Shown here in pieces: positions 18,701-25,623 of a stretch of 63,081 bases of DNA. The stretch covers positions 1-63,081 of the forward strand of contig NZ_CAJYOJ010000042.1 of the NCBI RefSeq assembly GCF_913776295.1, read 5' to 3'. Position 1 is the stretch's first letter. Each line of letters starts with the position of its first letter. The notes beneath the pieces are model-generated. The model saw nothing but the letters and a program-made list of their open reading frames with translations, was not told the DNA's origin and did not search any database. The DNA is from an uncultured Pedobacter sp. GTDB taxonomy: Bacteria; Bacteroidota; Bacteroidia; Sphingobacteriales; Sphingobacteriaceae. Position numbers and translations under genes: made by a program.

Positions 18701-18951
18701 AGTTTAAAGGTGAGCCCACTTATACCACTGAACCTGTTTTAGATGCAAATAAACAACCGATTGTTGACGATAAAGGAAACCCGGTTACCTACCAGGCTAC
18801 AACTGAGCGTGTACCAGCGATGAGTGTTGGCATATCTTTAAGGGTAAACGTTTTTGGTTATTTTGTACTGGAACCTTATTATGCAATACCTTTTCAAAGA
18901 AAAGATGTTAAAACTGGAGTATTCGGCTTAACATTTGCGCCAGGATGGTAA
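15778..18951 (+). CDS. Secreted peptidase-MA / PD40 propeller / outer-membrane barrel protein
   Basis: 1057 residues. A signal peptide ends SFSVKAQ (about 27). Residues 35-280 form a gluzincin-like metallopeptidase domain: GHELVHAFQY (H140, E141, H144) and TPLWMVEGMAEYL, with E171 the likely third zinc ligand. Residues about 290-610 carry TolB/PD40 propeller repeats (ALSPDGKYLAF, AWSPDSKQFAFS, TWSPNGKDIAFSG, SYSPDGKKLVFSS, FSSNSQNIYFLSNRDG). From about 650 the sequence turns into alternating aromatic strands and ends GVFGLTFAPGW, an outer-membrane-barrel C-terminus. I infer a barrel with peptidase and propeller on one face. No characterised homologue comes to mind; annotated relatives are usually called PD40 or TolB-like. 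It stands alone after PBP1A. Confidence 0.8.
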   Translation: MKIGSTLLRRYFSLLLLLILSFSVKAQYFGQNKVRYKKLDFKVLQTPHFEIYYYIKNEKLLKRFSQDAETWYKMHQEVFRDTFLKKNPIILYNNHPDFQQTTVLNGEIGIGTGGVTEALKNRVIMPVMELNSQTRHVLGHELVHAFQYHLLLEKDSISLENVGQTPLWMVEGMAEYLSIGKKDAFTSMWMRDAMLNRDIPSLKDLTNSNKYFPYRYGQAFWTYIGSQYGDTTIVPLFKNTAKYGYENAIRYTFGYDDKTLSGLWKNSIDAHYKPMLKADSSQIKITGTKIIDNKNAGNMNVAPALSPDGKYLAFMSEKDLFGIDLFLADAKTGRIIRKLSSQISNGHIDDFNFIESAGAWSPDSKQFAFSIFSHGKNQMMIINVSNGTTVSQTAMGQVQQFGNLTWSPNGKDIAFSGMVEGQSDIFSYNLDTKIVTQITNDVYSDYAPSYSPDGKKLVFSSDRAAIQANVINAVLPINLAVYDIATKTVSNLDVFPGANNLNAQFSSNSQNIYFLSNRDGFRNLYKYNFADNTVDQLTDYFTGISGITEFSPAISVSTTDDIVYSYYRYQRYTLYNAKLNSFKAKRIGNHEENFDAAILPPMENIGVNIINSNLNNFDRFEKIVADSMKTVPYKPKFRLDYLANSGVGVSTSRFGTGVAGGVVGMFSDILGTNQIIANISVNGEIYDAGGLVGYINQKSRINWGAAVSHIPYVSGFRSYGYQNISTGDNTTINALADRTDIIRTFEDQLQIFGAYPFSKIHRFELGGSFSHYGYRIDRYSNYYNSAGYYIGSDRSRISNDVASNDYGIPFNSFTLYQLNAGFIGDNSIFGLTGPLDGFRYRVSGEKYFGTYNFAGVTADLRKYWRAKPVTFAVRSYNTLRIGKDADRLYPMYLGYPYLIRGYESNSIYKSTSARSSESFDINQLTGSKIAVFNFEVRLPFTGPKKLTAIPSKFLFSDLNLFFDAGLAWTNDTQVKFKGEPTYTTEPVLDANKQPIVDDKGNPVTYQATTERVPAMSVGISLRVNVFGYFVLEPYYAIPFQRKDVKTGVFGLTFAPGW

Positions 18952-19025
18952 GAATCGTGTGAAGACTGCTTGAATGTTCGAACAATTAAAACAGCTATTG
19001 ATACTTTGATCATTAAACATCTATC

Positions 19026-19062
19026 AATGCTTGAATGACCAGGTGTCATTCAAGCATTTTTT
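19026..19062 (+). terminator. Intrinsic terminator after the peptidase/barrel gene
   Basis: AATGCTTGAATGAC (19026-19039) pairs perfectly with GTCATTCAAGCATT (19045-19058) over a five-base loop and is followed by TTTT. The 14-pair stem is 75 bases past the stop codon at 18951 and lies before the convergent GIY-YIG gene. Confidence 0.85.
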
Positions 19063-19114
19063 ATATTAGATCATGATTTCGATACTTAATCTGTAAGCAA
19101 CAGGTTTAAGCCGA

Positions 19115-19465
19115 TTAAGAGAGGCTTGTAAATGATAGTTTAACCTGATTGTTGATATTACGGTGTAGCAGGATATTTTCGAAATCAAGGCCTATGGTCA
19201 AATCAATCCAATCGGGATTACAGGATCTGACCAAACGTTCTTTTTGCATACGCGTAAAGCGGCTAATGGATTTAAAGCGCATCAAAGCCTGTGCTTCCGT
19301 TTTAAACTCTTCAAAATAAACCAGACGGGTTAATTGCTGCCCGTTATCAAAAAACAAGTTTGGCATCTGTTTGTAGAAATCAAGGGTTTTTATCAAATCT
19401 GAACTCATGCCTACGTGCATACTTGTACGATTTCTGTCGGTAACGATATAAACAAACTTTTTCAT
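19115..19465 (-). CDS. GIY-YIG nuclease-family protein
   Basis: 116 residues from MKKFVYIVTDRNRTSMHVG (ATG 19465); the longer frame to 19516 runs through the operator region. It resembles UPF0213/YhbQ-like single-domain GIY-YIG proteins: YIVT strand, HVGMSSDLIKTLDFYK, then LVYFEEFKTEAQALMRFKSI and a C-terminal NPDWIDL. The second motif reads HVG rather than YTG/YVG, so catalytic competence is uncertain. It is divergent from an XRE-S24 regulator, with a 133-base gap holding two matching palindromes, which suggests joint control. DNA target unknown. Confidence 0.82.
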   Translation of the reverse strand: MKKFVYIVTDRNRTSMHVGMSSDLIKTLDFYKQMPNLFFDNGQQLTRLVYFEEFKTEAQALMRFKSISRFTRMQKERLVRSCNPDWIDLTIGLDFENILLHRNINNQVKLSFTSLS

Positions 19466-19487
19466 GATCTTATGTTTAAAATTTAAA

Positions 19488-19502
19488 ACTAAACTATTTA
19501 GT
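19488..19502. promoter_or_regulatory. Operator 1 (ACTAA-N5-TTAGT) over the GIY-YIG promoter
   Basis: ACTAAACTATTTAGT is a palindrome 23 bases upstream of the GIY-YIG start. On the minus strand it contains TAGTTTAG (one mismatch from TAnnTTTG), with a TTTG 17 bases further upstream (19514-19517). A bound repressor would cover the -7 element. Confidence 0.6.
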
Positions 19503-19550
19503 ATACTTTCTTGCAAATCAAAATAATATTACTAACTTTATGAGCATAAA

Positions 19551-19571
19551 ATTACTAACTATTTTAGTAAT
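19551..19571. promoter_or_regulatory. Operator 2 (ACTAA-N5-TTAGT) over the xre promoter
   Basis: ATTACTAA and TTAGTAAT around CTATT. The core ACTAA-N5-TTAGT is identical in layout to operator 1; centres are 66 bases apart. It contains TATTTTAG (19560-19567), one mismatch from the -7 consensus, with TTTA 19 bases upstream. ATTACTAACT also occurs as a direct repeat at 19528-19537. Suggests autoregulation by the XRE protein. Confidence 0.6.
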
Positions 19572-19598
19572 TCCAAATTTATTTTAAAATTTATTTTT

Positions 19599-20375
19599 AT
19601 GTCAAATATTTCAAATAATTTAAAGTACCTCAGAAAGAAAAAAGGCCACACACAGCAGAATTTCGCTGATATTATGGAAATCAAGAGATCGCTTATCGGA
19701 GCTTACGAGGAAGACCGCGCGGAACCTAAATATGATTTGCTAAAAAAAATAGCCGACTACTTTGATCTGACCATTGACGAATTCATCAATGAAAAAATAT
19801 CTGACAGCTGGAGACCTAAACCAAAAAGCCAGGGATCTAACCTGAGGGTACTGAGCATTTCTGTTGATCAGAACGACCGGGAAAACATCGAACTGGTTCC
19901 GGTTAAAGCAAGTGCGGGTTATTTGAACGGTTTTTCAGATCCTCAATACATTAGCGATCTACCTAAATTTCAACTCCCTTTAGCTGCATTAAGACAGGGC
20001 ACTTTCAGGGCTTTTGAAATCATGGGCGATAGTATGTTGCCCGTTCAGCCGGGAAGTATCATAATCGGCGAATATCTGGATAACTGGAACGAGGTAAAAA
20101 CCGGTGAAACCTATATTGTAATCAGTAAAAATGAAGGTGTAGTATATAAAAGGGCGGGCAACCGTTTTAGAGAAAATAAAGATTTAAAATTGATATCAGA
20201 TAATAAGGTATACGATCCCTACACCATTGCTGCAGACGATATTCTTGAAATATGGAAAGCCAAAGCCTATATCTCTACATCATTACCAGAGCCTGCACCT
20301 GATCCAACCATGGAAACGCTTACACAGATGATGGCGCAGATGCAGAAGTCAATTTCCCAGCTAAATAAAAATTAA
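19599..20375 (+). CDS. XRE-family repressor with S24 LexA-like domain
   Basis: 258 residues. Residues 5-62 are a helix-turn-helix (LKYLRKKKGHTQQNFADIM, with RSLIGAYEEDRAEP). Residues about 98-225 are an S24/LexA-type domain with MGDSMLPVQPGS (S145) and GVVYKRAG (K184) as the serine-lysine dyad, and a possible Ala-Gly cleavage site in KASAGYLNG (A106-G107). It could therefore be inactivated by self-cleavage like LexA or phage CI, though many Bacteroidota members are not shown to cleave. The C-terminus (METLTQMMAQMQKSISQL) looks like a short coiled coil. Two matching operators lie in its divergent promoter region. Confidence 0.9.
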   Translation: MSNISNNLKYLRKKKGHTQQNFADIMEIKRSLIGAYEEDRAEPKYDLLKKIADYFDLTIDEFINEKISDSWRPKPKSQGSNLRVLSISVDQNDRENIELVPVKASAGYLNGFSDPQYISDLPKFQLPLAALRQGTFRAFEIMGDSMLPVQPGSIIIGEYLDNWNEVKTGETYIVISKNEGVVYKRAGNRFRENKDLKLISDNKVYDPYTIAADDILEIWKAKAYISTSLPEPAPDPTMETLTQMMAQMQKSISQLNKN

Positions 20376-20453
20376 CATTTTTTTAACAAGTGCCGATTAA
20401 ACCGTTTTCGTTTTGATGTATCTATTCATTAACAAACACATAAAAAACGTAAC

Positions 20454-20906
20454 ATGAAAAAGGCAATTTTAACAATAGCAATTGCAGTAATGGGTTTAAC
20501 CACTGCATTTGCTCAAGACACAACAAAACACGTAAGACGGGCAATGCCTAAAATGACTGCTGAGCAAAGAGCAGAAAAGGTAACGTCGAGATTGGAAAAA
20601 CAGCTTAGTTTGACCAGTGATCAAAAAAGCAAGATTTACGCCATCGAGTTGGAAAATGCCAGGAAACTGGAAGCCTGGAAATCTGGTGATAAAGGCGACA
20701 TGAAGGGCAAGATGAAAGAGCGTAAAGCCGCAATGGATGAGCAGAAAGCTAAAATAGATGCGGTGCTGACTGCAGATCAAAAAACTAAAATGGATGCTTT
20801 CCGTGCCGAGGCCAGAGAAAGAGGTGAGAAAATGAGAAAAAACATGGGTGCCAGAGGTAAAAAAGATAAAGAACCGGTCGTTTCTAATCCTCCTTCACAA
20901 GGATAA
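20454..20906 (+). CDS. Secreted Spy/DUF4890-like helical protein
   Basis: 150 residues with a signal peptide ending TTAFAQ (about 21). The mature part is charged and helical, with two LTxxQ-type motifs (SLTSDQKSKIYAIE and LTADQKTKMDAF), the hallmark of Spy/CpxP-like periplasmic proteins. A Lys/Glu-rich middle (KGDMKGKMKERKAAMDEQ) and a GKKDKEP tail follow. Function is unproven; a chaperone or envelope-stress role is inferred from family likeness. A terminator follows at 20937. Confidence 0.78.
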   Translation: MKKAILTIAIAVMGLTTAFAQDTTKHVRRAMPKMTAEQRAEKVTSRLEKQLSLTSDQKSKIYAIELENARKLEAWKSGDKGDMKGKMKERKAAMDEQKAKIDAVLTADQKTKMDAFRAEARERGEKMRKNMGARGKKDKEPVVSNPPSQG

Positions 20907-20936
20907 ACCGTAAAAAAGTAATTAATTATATTTTTG

Positions 20937-20967
20937 AAAGCGTTTCGATTATTTGGGACGCTTTTTT
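20937..20967 (+). terminator. Terminator between Spy-like gene and bioF
   Basis: AAAGCGT (20937-20943) pairs with ACGCTTT (20958-20964), extended by G-U pairs, and is followed by more T residues. bioF begins 12 bases later, so bioF needs a promoter within or before this element or readthrough. Confidence 0.7.
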
Positions 20968-20978
20968 AATTTTGGGCG

Positions 20979-22100
20979 ATGCGTAAAGTTGAACAGTTTA
21001 TTGGGGATAAGCTTCAGGAACGGAAAGCTAACTTTTTGATCAGGAATTTATCGACAAACATCTCTCCTGTTGATTTTTGTTCTAACGATTATTTAGGCTT
21101 TGCCAGATCTGGTGAATTAAAGACAATGATTGATAATTGCCTGGCCTCCATGCCTGATTACCTGAACGGAGCTGGTGGTTCGAGGTTATTAAGTGGAAAT
21201 ACCAGCTTCACGGAAAAGACAGAAAAGTTCATCGCCGATTTTCACCAGGCTGAAAGTGGATTAATCTTTAATTCCGGTTATGATGCCAACGTTGGGCTGT
21301 TATCCAGTTTGCCACAACGGGGAGATACCATTATTACCGATGAGCTGATTCATGCAAGTATTATAGATGGCTGTAGATTAAGCCATGCTACGCGTTTTAA
21401 ATTTCATCATAATGATATAAACGATCTTGAAAGCAAACTGAAACTGGCAAAAGGAAATACATTTGTAGTGGTAGAGAGCGTTTATTCTATGGATGGTGAT
21501 GTGGCTCCGTTATTGGCCATATCAAATCTTTGTGAACGTTATGAAGCCAACCTGATTGTAGATGAGGCCCATGCTACTGGTATTTTTGGTATAAACGGCC
21601 AGGGATTGACCAATCATTTTAACTTAACTGAACGCGTATTTGCGCGTATTGTAACTTTTGGAAAAGCAATAGGTGTACACGGAGCGATCATTTTAGGAAA
21701 TAAAAACCTGCGCCATTATCTGATAAACTTTGCCAGATCATTCATTTATACAACGGCTGCCCCCATTCATAATATTGTTGCGGTTAATTGTGCATATCAG
21801 TACTTATATAAAATTGATCATCAGTTGATCAATCAAAAAATTGCGTTGTTCAGAAAAACATTAAAAGAACAGCAGATCAAAGCGATTGATAGCGAAAGTA
21901 CCATTCAGGGTATTTTGTTTTCATCAAACGAAGCAACCAAACAGGCCGCTGCCAACTTGCAAAGCAAAGGTTTTGATGTTCGGGCCATATTAAGCCCTAC
22001 AGTTGCAACAGGCAAAGAAAGACTTAGAATTTGCCTTCACACTTTTAATACCGATGAGGAAATTATCTCATTAATTAATCACCTTAAAGAATCGAATTAA
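20979..22100 (+). CDS. bioF: 8-amino-7-oxononanoate synthase (BioF)-type enzyme
   Basis: 373 residues, an alpha-oxoamine synthase of PLP fold type I. It condenses pimeloyl-thioester with alanine in biotin synthesis. Motifs: SNDYLGF, GAGGSRLLSG, DELIHASIIDG, VDEAHATGIFG and the PLP lysine in TFGKAIGVHG (K229). bioD starts at the next base after the stop, so they form a unit. Glycine C-acetyltransferase is a relative, but the bioD neighbour settles the role. The first codon after the terminator GCGATGCG is used as start. Confidence 0.93.
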   Translation: MRKVEQFIGDKLQERKANFLIRNLSTNISPVDFCSNDYLGFARSGELKTMIDNCLASMPDYLNGAGGSRLLSGNTSFTEKTEKFIADFHQAESGLIFNSGYDANVGLLSSLPQRGDTIITDELIHASIIDGCRLSHATRFKFHHNDINDLESKLKLAKGNTFVVVESVYSMDGDVAPLLAISNLCERYEANLIVDEAHATGIFGINGQGLTNHFNLTERVFARIVTFGKAIGVHGAIILGNKNLRHYLINFARSFIYTTAAPIHNIVAVNCAYQYLYKIDHQLINQKIALFRKTLKEQQIKAIDSESTIQGILFSSNEATKQAAANLQSKGFDVRAILSPTVATGKERLRICLHTFNTDEEIISLINHLKESN

Positions 22101-22709
22101 ATGGATAAATATTTTATTACAGGCATCGGAACAGGCATCGGAAAAACATTGGTAAGCGCTATTCTTACAGAGAAGCTAAAGGCCGATTACTGGAAGCCGA
22201 TCCAATCTGGAGATTTAGAAACGAGCGACAGCTTAACCGTTAAAAATTTAATCAGTAATCCTGATACAGTTATCCACCCTGAAATTTACAGATTAACACA
22301 GCCCCTATCCCCGCATCTATCGGCCAGGCTGGATGGAATTGAAATTGATCTGCAAAAAATCGAAATGCCGATAACGGATAATAACTTGATTATTGAAGGT
22401 GCGGGCGGTTTGATGGTGCCTTTAAATGAAAAAGAATTGATTGTAGACCTGATCAAAAAACTGCAGGCAGAGGTGATATTGGTTTCCCAGAACTACCTCG
22501 GAAGTATTAATCATACCCTATTATCGGTCAATCTGCTTAAACAATATGATATTCCGATTAAAGGAATTATTTTTAATGGTGCCGAAAATAAGGAGACTGA
22601 AAGATATATTCTTCAATATACTAAAATAAAAAAATTAGGATATATACCTAGCTTAAATCAGATTGATAAAACGCATGTTGCTTCAGTTGTAGAAAATATA
22701 TTGATGTAA
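22101..22709 (+). CDS. bioD: Dethiobiotin synthetase
   Basis: 202 residues. It makes dethiobiotin from diaminopelargonic acid, CO2 and ATP. The P-loop GIGTGIGKTLVSA is at residues 7-19, the Lys-containing PIQSGD follows, and EGAGGLMVPLN is the second signature. It starts at 22101, directly after the bioF stop (22098-22100), so translation is probably coupled. bioA and bioB are not in this window. Confidence 0.94.
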   Translation: MDKYFITGIGTGIGKTLVSAILTEKLKADYWKPIQSGDLETSDSLTVKNLISNPDTVIHPEIYRLTQPLSPHLSARLDGIEIDLQKIEMPITDNNLIIEGAGGLMVPLNEKELIVDLIKKLQAEVILVSQNYLGSINHTLLSVNLLKQYDIPIKGIIFNGAENKETERYILQYTKIKKLGYIPSLNQIDKTHVASVVENILM

Positions 22710-22721
22710 GTAATAGGCGTT

Positions 22722-22744
22722 GGTCGAGATTTGAAATCTCGACC
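22722..22744. repeat. Palindrome with 11-base arms after bioD
   Basis: GGTCGAGATTT (22722-22732), one G, AAATCTCGACC (22734-22744). Then TTGGTCTTTAATCAA-like inverted sequence follows at 22756-22771. It lies between convergent bioD and the phosphodiesterase and may act as a two-way transcript end, without a U-run on the plus strand. Confidence 0.65.
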
Positions 22745-22797
22745 TAATTGAGGGTTGGTCTTTAATCAACTGAGGGATTACAATTTCCGACAAGCAA

Positions 22798-23697
22798 TTA
22801 TTTCGCCTGCACTAAAATATCCGGATAATCAGAAATAATTCCATCTACCTCTAAAGCTTTCAATTTCTGAATATCAGTTAAAGTATTTGCTGTCCAGGGA
22901 ATAATTTTTACCCCATCGGCATGTGCCTTTTTAATCAGTTCTTCGTTTACCATTTGCCACACCGGACTCAAAATAAATGGCTTAAAACCAAGATCGGCTA
23001 TATTCTCTTCATAAGTTTTTTTGTTCGCCACTAAAAAAGACGTCTTCATTTTCGGGTATTTCTCATGGATGATCTGAATGGTTCTTTTATCAAAAGATTG
23101 AATCACTACAAAATCTGAAATCTTTTTCTTGATGATCACATCCATCAAAAGTTTAACAAATTCGGTTGGTTTAGGGTTGGTAATACCATCTCCGTTTTCG
23201 CTGCATTTAGTTTCGATGTTATAGAAAAACTGTTTACGTTTATTATTTTTAATGTCGCGTTGTACGGCATCGATCAAATCAGAAAGCAAAGGCAAATGTG
23301 TTTTTATTTTTTTCTGTTGAGGAAACTGGGCAAAATATTTCGTACCCAGGTCAAACTTTTCAATGTCTGAATAATCCATTCCAAAAATGCAATATTTCTT
23401 TGCATCTGTTGCAGGGATATCTTTCCCATCAGGCGTAAGCATAAAGGCGGGGCTCAAATAATCATCATGTGTAACCACCACCTTACCGTCTTTTGAAATG
23501 TGTGTATCCATTTCCAAAGTGGTAATGCCATCAATTTTCATGGCGTTTAGCATGGCCTCGATGCTGTTTTCAGGCATTAAGCCTCGCCCGCCACGGTGTG
23601 CTTCAGCACTAAATGCCGGAAATTTAACCTCCTGGCATTGCGATTTTATGGCCAATGAAGCCAGAAGAATAATTGCTGCTGTTTTTTTAAGGTTCAT
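22798..23697 (-). CDS. Secreted glycerophosphodiester phosphodiesterase
   Basis: 299 residues from MNLKKTAAIILLASLAIKSQCQ (ATG 23697), a signal peptide; the longer frame to 23838 runs through palindromic repeats. It hydrolyses glycerophosphodiesters to glycerol-3-phosphate and an alcohol. The GDPD signature AEAHRGGRGLMPENSIEAM and the metal/acid cluster TLEMDTHISKDGKVVVTHDD are intact, and the C-terminus reads WTANTLTDIQKLKALEVDGIISDYPD, as in family members. It is the last gene of a minus-strand group with a sigma factor, FecR, SusC/D and a metallophosphoesterase, which places it outside the cytoplasm in phosphoester use. A 442-base repeat-rich gap precedes it. Confidence 0.92.
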   Translation of the reverse strand: MNLKKTAAIILLASLAIKSQCQEVKFPAFSAEAHRGGRGLMPENSIEAMLNAMKIDGITTLEMDTHISKDGKVVVTHDDYLSPAFMLTPDGKDIPATDAKKYCIFGMDYSDIEKFDLGTKYFAQFPQQKKIKTHLPLLSDLIDAVQRDIKNNKRKQFFYNIETKCSENGDGITNPKPTEFVKLLMDVIIKKKISDFVVIQSFDKRTIQIIHEKYPKMKTSFLVANKKTYEENIADLGFKPFILSPVWQMVNEELIKKAHADGVKIIPWTANTLTDIQKLKALEVDGIISDYPDILVQAK

Positions 23698-23739
23698 ATC
23701 AAAAAAAGGAATTTTAAAAGGTCTTGGTAAGTTAATGAA

Positions 23740-24067
23740 CTGTTGGATGGTGACATCCAACAGCACAATAAACTGTCGGACAGCAATATCCGACAGCACC
23801 ATTAATGTATATTTTTTTTTGGCGTCAGATGTTTCCACCTGATGCGTTTGTTCCGTCAGATGTTACCATCTGATGGAATTGATTAAAAAAATTAATTTCA
23901 AAGATCACCAACTGCTGGTACCTCTTGCCGTCTGGCCGGCATAATAATTAAGCATCAACTCCGGCTTCAAATTTTCATCCGAAACGATCGGTGGCTAACA
24001 CCTCTTTTAGTGGCGTCAGATGTTACCATCTGATGCGTTTGTGCCGTCAGATGTTACCATCTGATGG
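23740..24067. repeat. Array of six short hairpins
   Basis: Six palindromes with 8-10 base arms: 23740-23763 (CTGTTGGATG, GTGA loop), 23073-like copy at 23773-23796 (CTGTCGGA...TCCGACAG), 23822-23845, 23853-23876, 24013-24036 and 24044-24067. The last four share the pattern xxGTCAGATG-N4-CATCTGATGx with one G-T pair, and three of them have the loop TTAC. They lie 5' of the phosphodiesterase gene and 3' of the phosphoesterase, so an operon transcript would contain all six. Confidence 0.85.
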
Positions 24068-24187
24068 AATTGATTAAAAAAAAATAATTTTAAAGATCAC
24101 CAACTGTTGGTACCTCTTTCCGTCTGGCCGGCATAATGATTAAGCATCAACTTCGGCTTCAAATTTTTCTCCGAAACGATCGGTTGC
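23821..24187. repeat. Tandem duplication of about 191 bases, including a gene end
   Basis: Copy 1 at 23821-23995 and copy 2 at 24012-24187 align with an offset of 191-192 bases. They share two hairpins, AAAGATCACCAACTG, GTCTGGCCGGCATAAT and GAAACGATCGG. Copy 2 contains the last 17 or so codons of the metallophosphoesterase. Copy 1 holds the same codons with a stop after DRFG, so it is a dead fragment. Several point differences show the duplication is not recent. Confidence 0.85.
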
Positions 24188-25555
24188 AACTACTTTTACT
24201 TTTTTAACAGCAGGCGCAAAATGGGCCAAAAATAGATGGTCAGTAGATACAGGTTCAACAAATGGCCTTGGGTTTGGCAATTTATCACCTTTATAAAGTT
24301 TTACCGATAAAGGATCAAATCCCTCCTGAATAGCCAAAGTCCCCATCGCTTTTCCATCCAGAAAATATTCAACTTTCCATTCCGGATCATAATTCCAAAC
24401 ATTGGCAATCAGCCTTTTCTGATTGGTCAGCGTATCAACGTAAATACTCAGCTGTTTTTTTCGGTCTTCACCGGTGGACTTATAATACCATTTCAAATCT
24501 GTACCGTTAACCTCATAAACGCCATAACCACGCGGTGTTCCGTCGCCACAAATGGGGCCCGTCCACCAGCCACCGCATACGGTGCCATGATTATGCTCAT
24601 AAATGCCATTTTTAATTACATTTTTATTAAAATGTGTGTGGCCAGACATGATATGCACGTTTTTGAAATCTTTTAAAACAGCGTAAAAATCGTCATTGTT
24701 TTCTACAGAGTTGTGTACTGGAATATGGAGACAGATGATGAGCAGCGCGTCTTTTGGTACAAACTGTAAATCTTTGGCGAGCCATTCTAACTGTGTTGGC
24801 GTAATGTATCCATCATAAGTTCGTTCTACACCTAAATAACGTACATCATCCAAAACCACATAGTGAGCCTTTCCCCTATTGAAAGAATAGTATGTTGGCC
24901 CATAATGTGCTTGAAAACTGCGGTCGGAGGTATCGTCATCACCCATCCGGTAATCCATATCGTGATTGCCGAGGCACTGGAAAAAAGGGATGCCGATTTT
25001 CGCGATAGCTTCATCATAGGCTGGGAAAAGTGCTAGGTTATCCCACACCAGATCGCCAACACCAATGCCATGCACAGGCGTTTTTCCCATCCCTTTTACC
25101 ACTTCAAGAGTATCTGGTACAGAAGTTTCCATCATTTGCTGTACATCTTTTTTCGTTTTTACCTGCGGATCGGCCCAAATGATAAAATGATGTTTATTAT
25201 CATTCTGTTTAAGCGGTTTAAGATCGAAATTTAATTTACCTGCTGTATCCGGCTTATAGTAGTGACGGGCAATGCTGCTTTCGGTTTTAAATTCATAACC
25301 TGACGGCGTACTGATCCATACAAAACGGGCCAGTTCATTTAGTTTTAGTTCGTAATGACCACTTCTGTCAGTTTGTACTACGCTATAGCCATCAGAAATA
25401 ACAACACCGGCTACGGCTTTGCCCTTACTGGTTACGGTACCGCTTACGAGGCCATCAACAGCGAATAACGATGAGGGAAAGGATTTTAAGCTAACAAATA
25501 AGGTAGAGGTTAATAAAGTTGATTTTTGTATAAATGATCTTCTGTTCATGTTCAT
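24140..25555 (-). CDS. Tat-type exported calcineurin-like metallophosphoesterase
   Basis: 471 residues from ATG 25555, beginning MNMNRRSFIQKSTLLTSTLF, a twin-arginine-like signal, so it is probably exported folded. An Ig-like N-terminal segment (VSGTVTSKGKAVAGVVISDG) precedes the catalytic core: WADPQVK, GVGDLVWDN, LGNHDMDY and SGHTHFNKN, the dimetal motifs. The C-terminal region (about 370-471) is a beta domain common in Bacteroidota homologues. It should cleave phosphoesters in the periplasm; substrate unknown. It follows the DUF5689 gene by 68 bases in the same operon, and its last codons are duplicated downstream. Confidence 0.9.
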   Translation of the reverse strand: MNMNRRSFIQKSTLLTSTLFVSLKSFPSSLFAVDGLVSGTVTSKGKAVAGVVISDGYSVVQTDRSGHYELKLNELARFVWISTPSGYEFKTESSIARHYYKPDTAGKLNFDLKPLKQNDNKHHFIIWADPQVKTKKDVQQMMETSVPDTLEVVKGMGKTPVHGIGVGDLVWDNLALFPAYDEAIAKIGIPFFQCLGNHDMDYRMGDDDTSDRSFQAHYGPTYYSFNRGKAHYVVLDDVRYLGVERTYDGYITPTQLEWLAKDLQFVPKDALLIICLHIPVHNSVENNDDFYAVLKDFKNVHIMSGHTHFNKNVIKNGIYEHNHGTVCGGWWTGPICGDGTPRGYGVYEVNGTDLKWYYKSTGEDRKKQLSIYVDTLTNQKRLIANVWNYDPEWKVEYFLDGKAMGTLAIQEGFDPLSVKLYKGDKLPNPRPFVEPVSTDHLFLAHFAPAVKKVKVVATDRFGEKFEAEVDA

Positions 25556-25623
25556 GCAAGTTAATGTGTTGATGAGGTCCAAACCCCAAAGAAAATTTAT
25601 CATATTCTTTGGGGTGGTATAAT

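Noticed and set aside
23740..24067. CRISPR-like repeat array
   Set aside because: The units are palindromes of differing sequence with irregular spacing of 7-137 bases, no constant repeat, no spacers and no cas genes.
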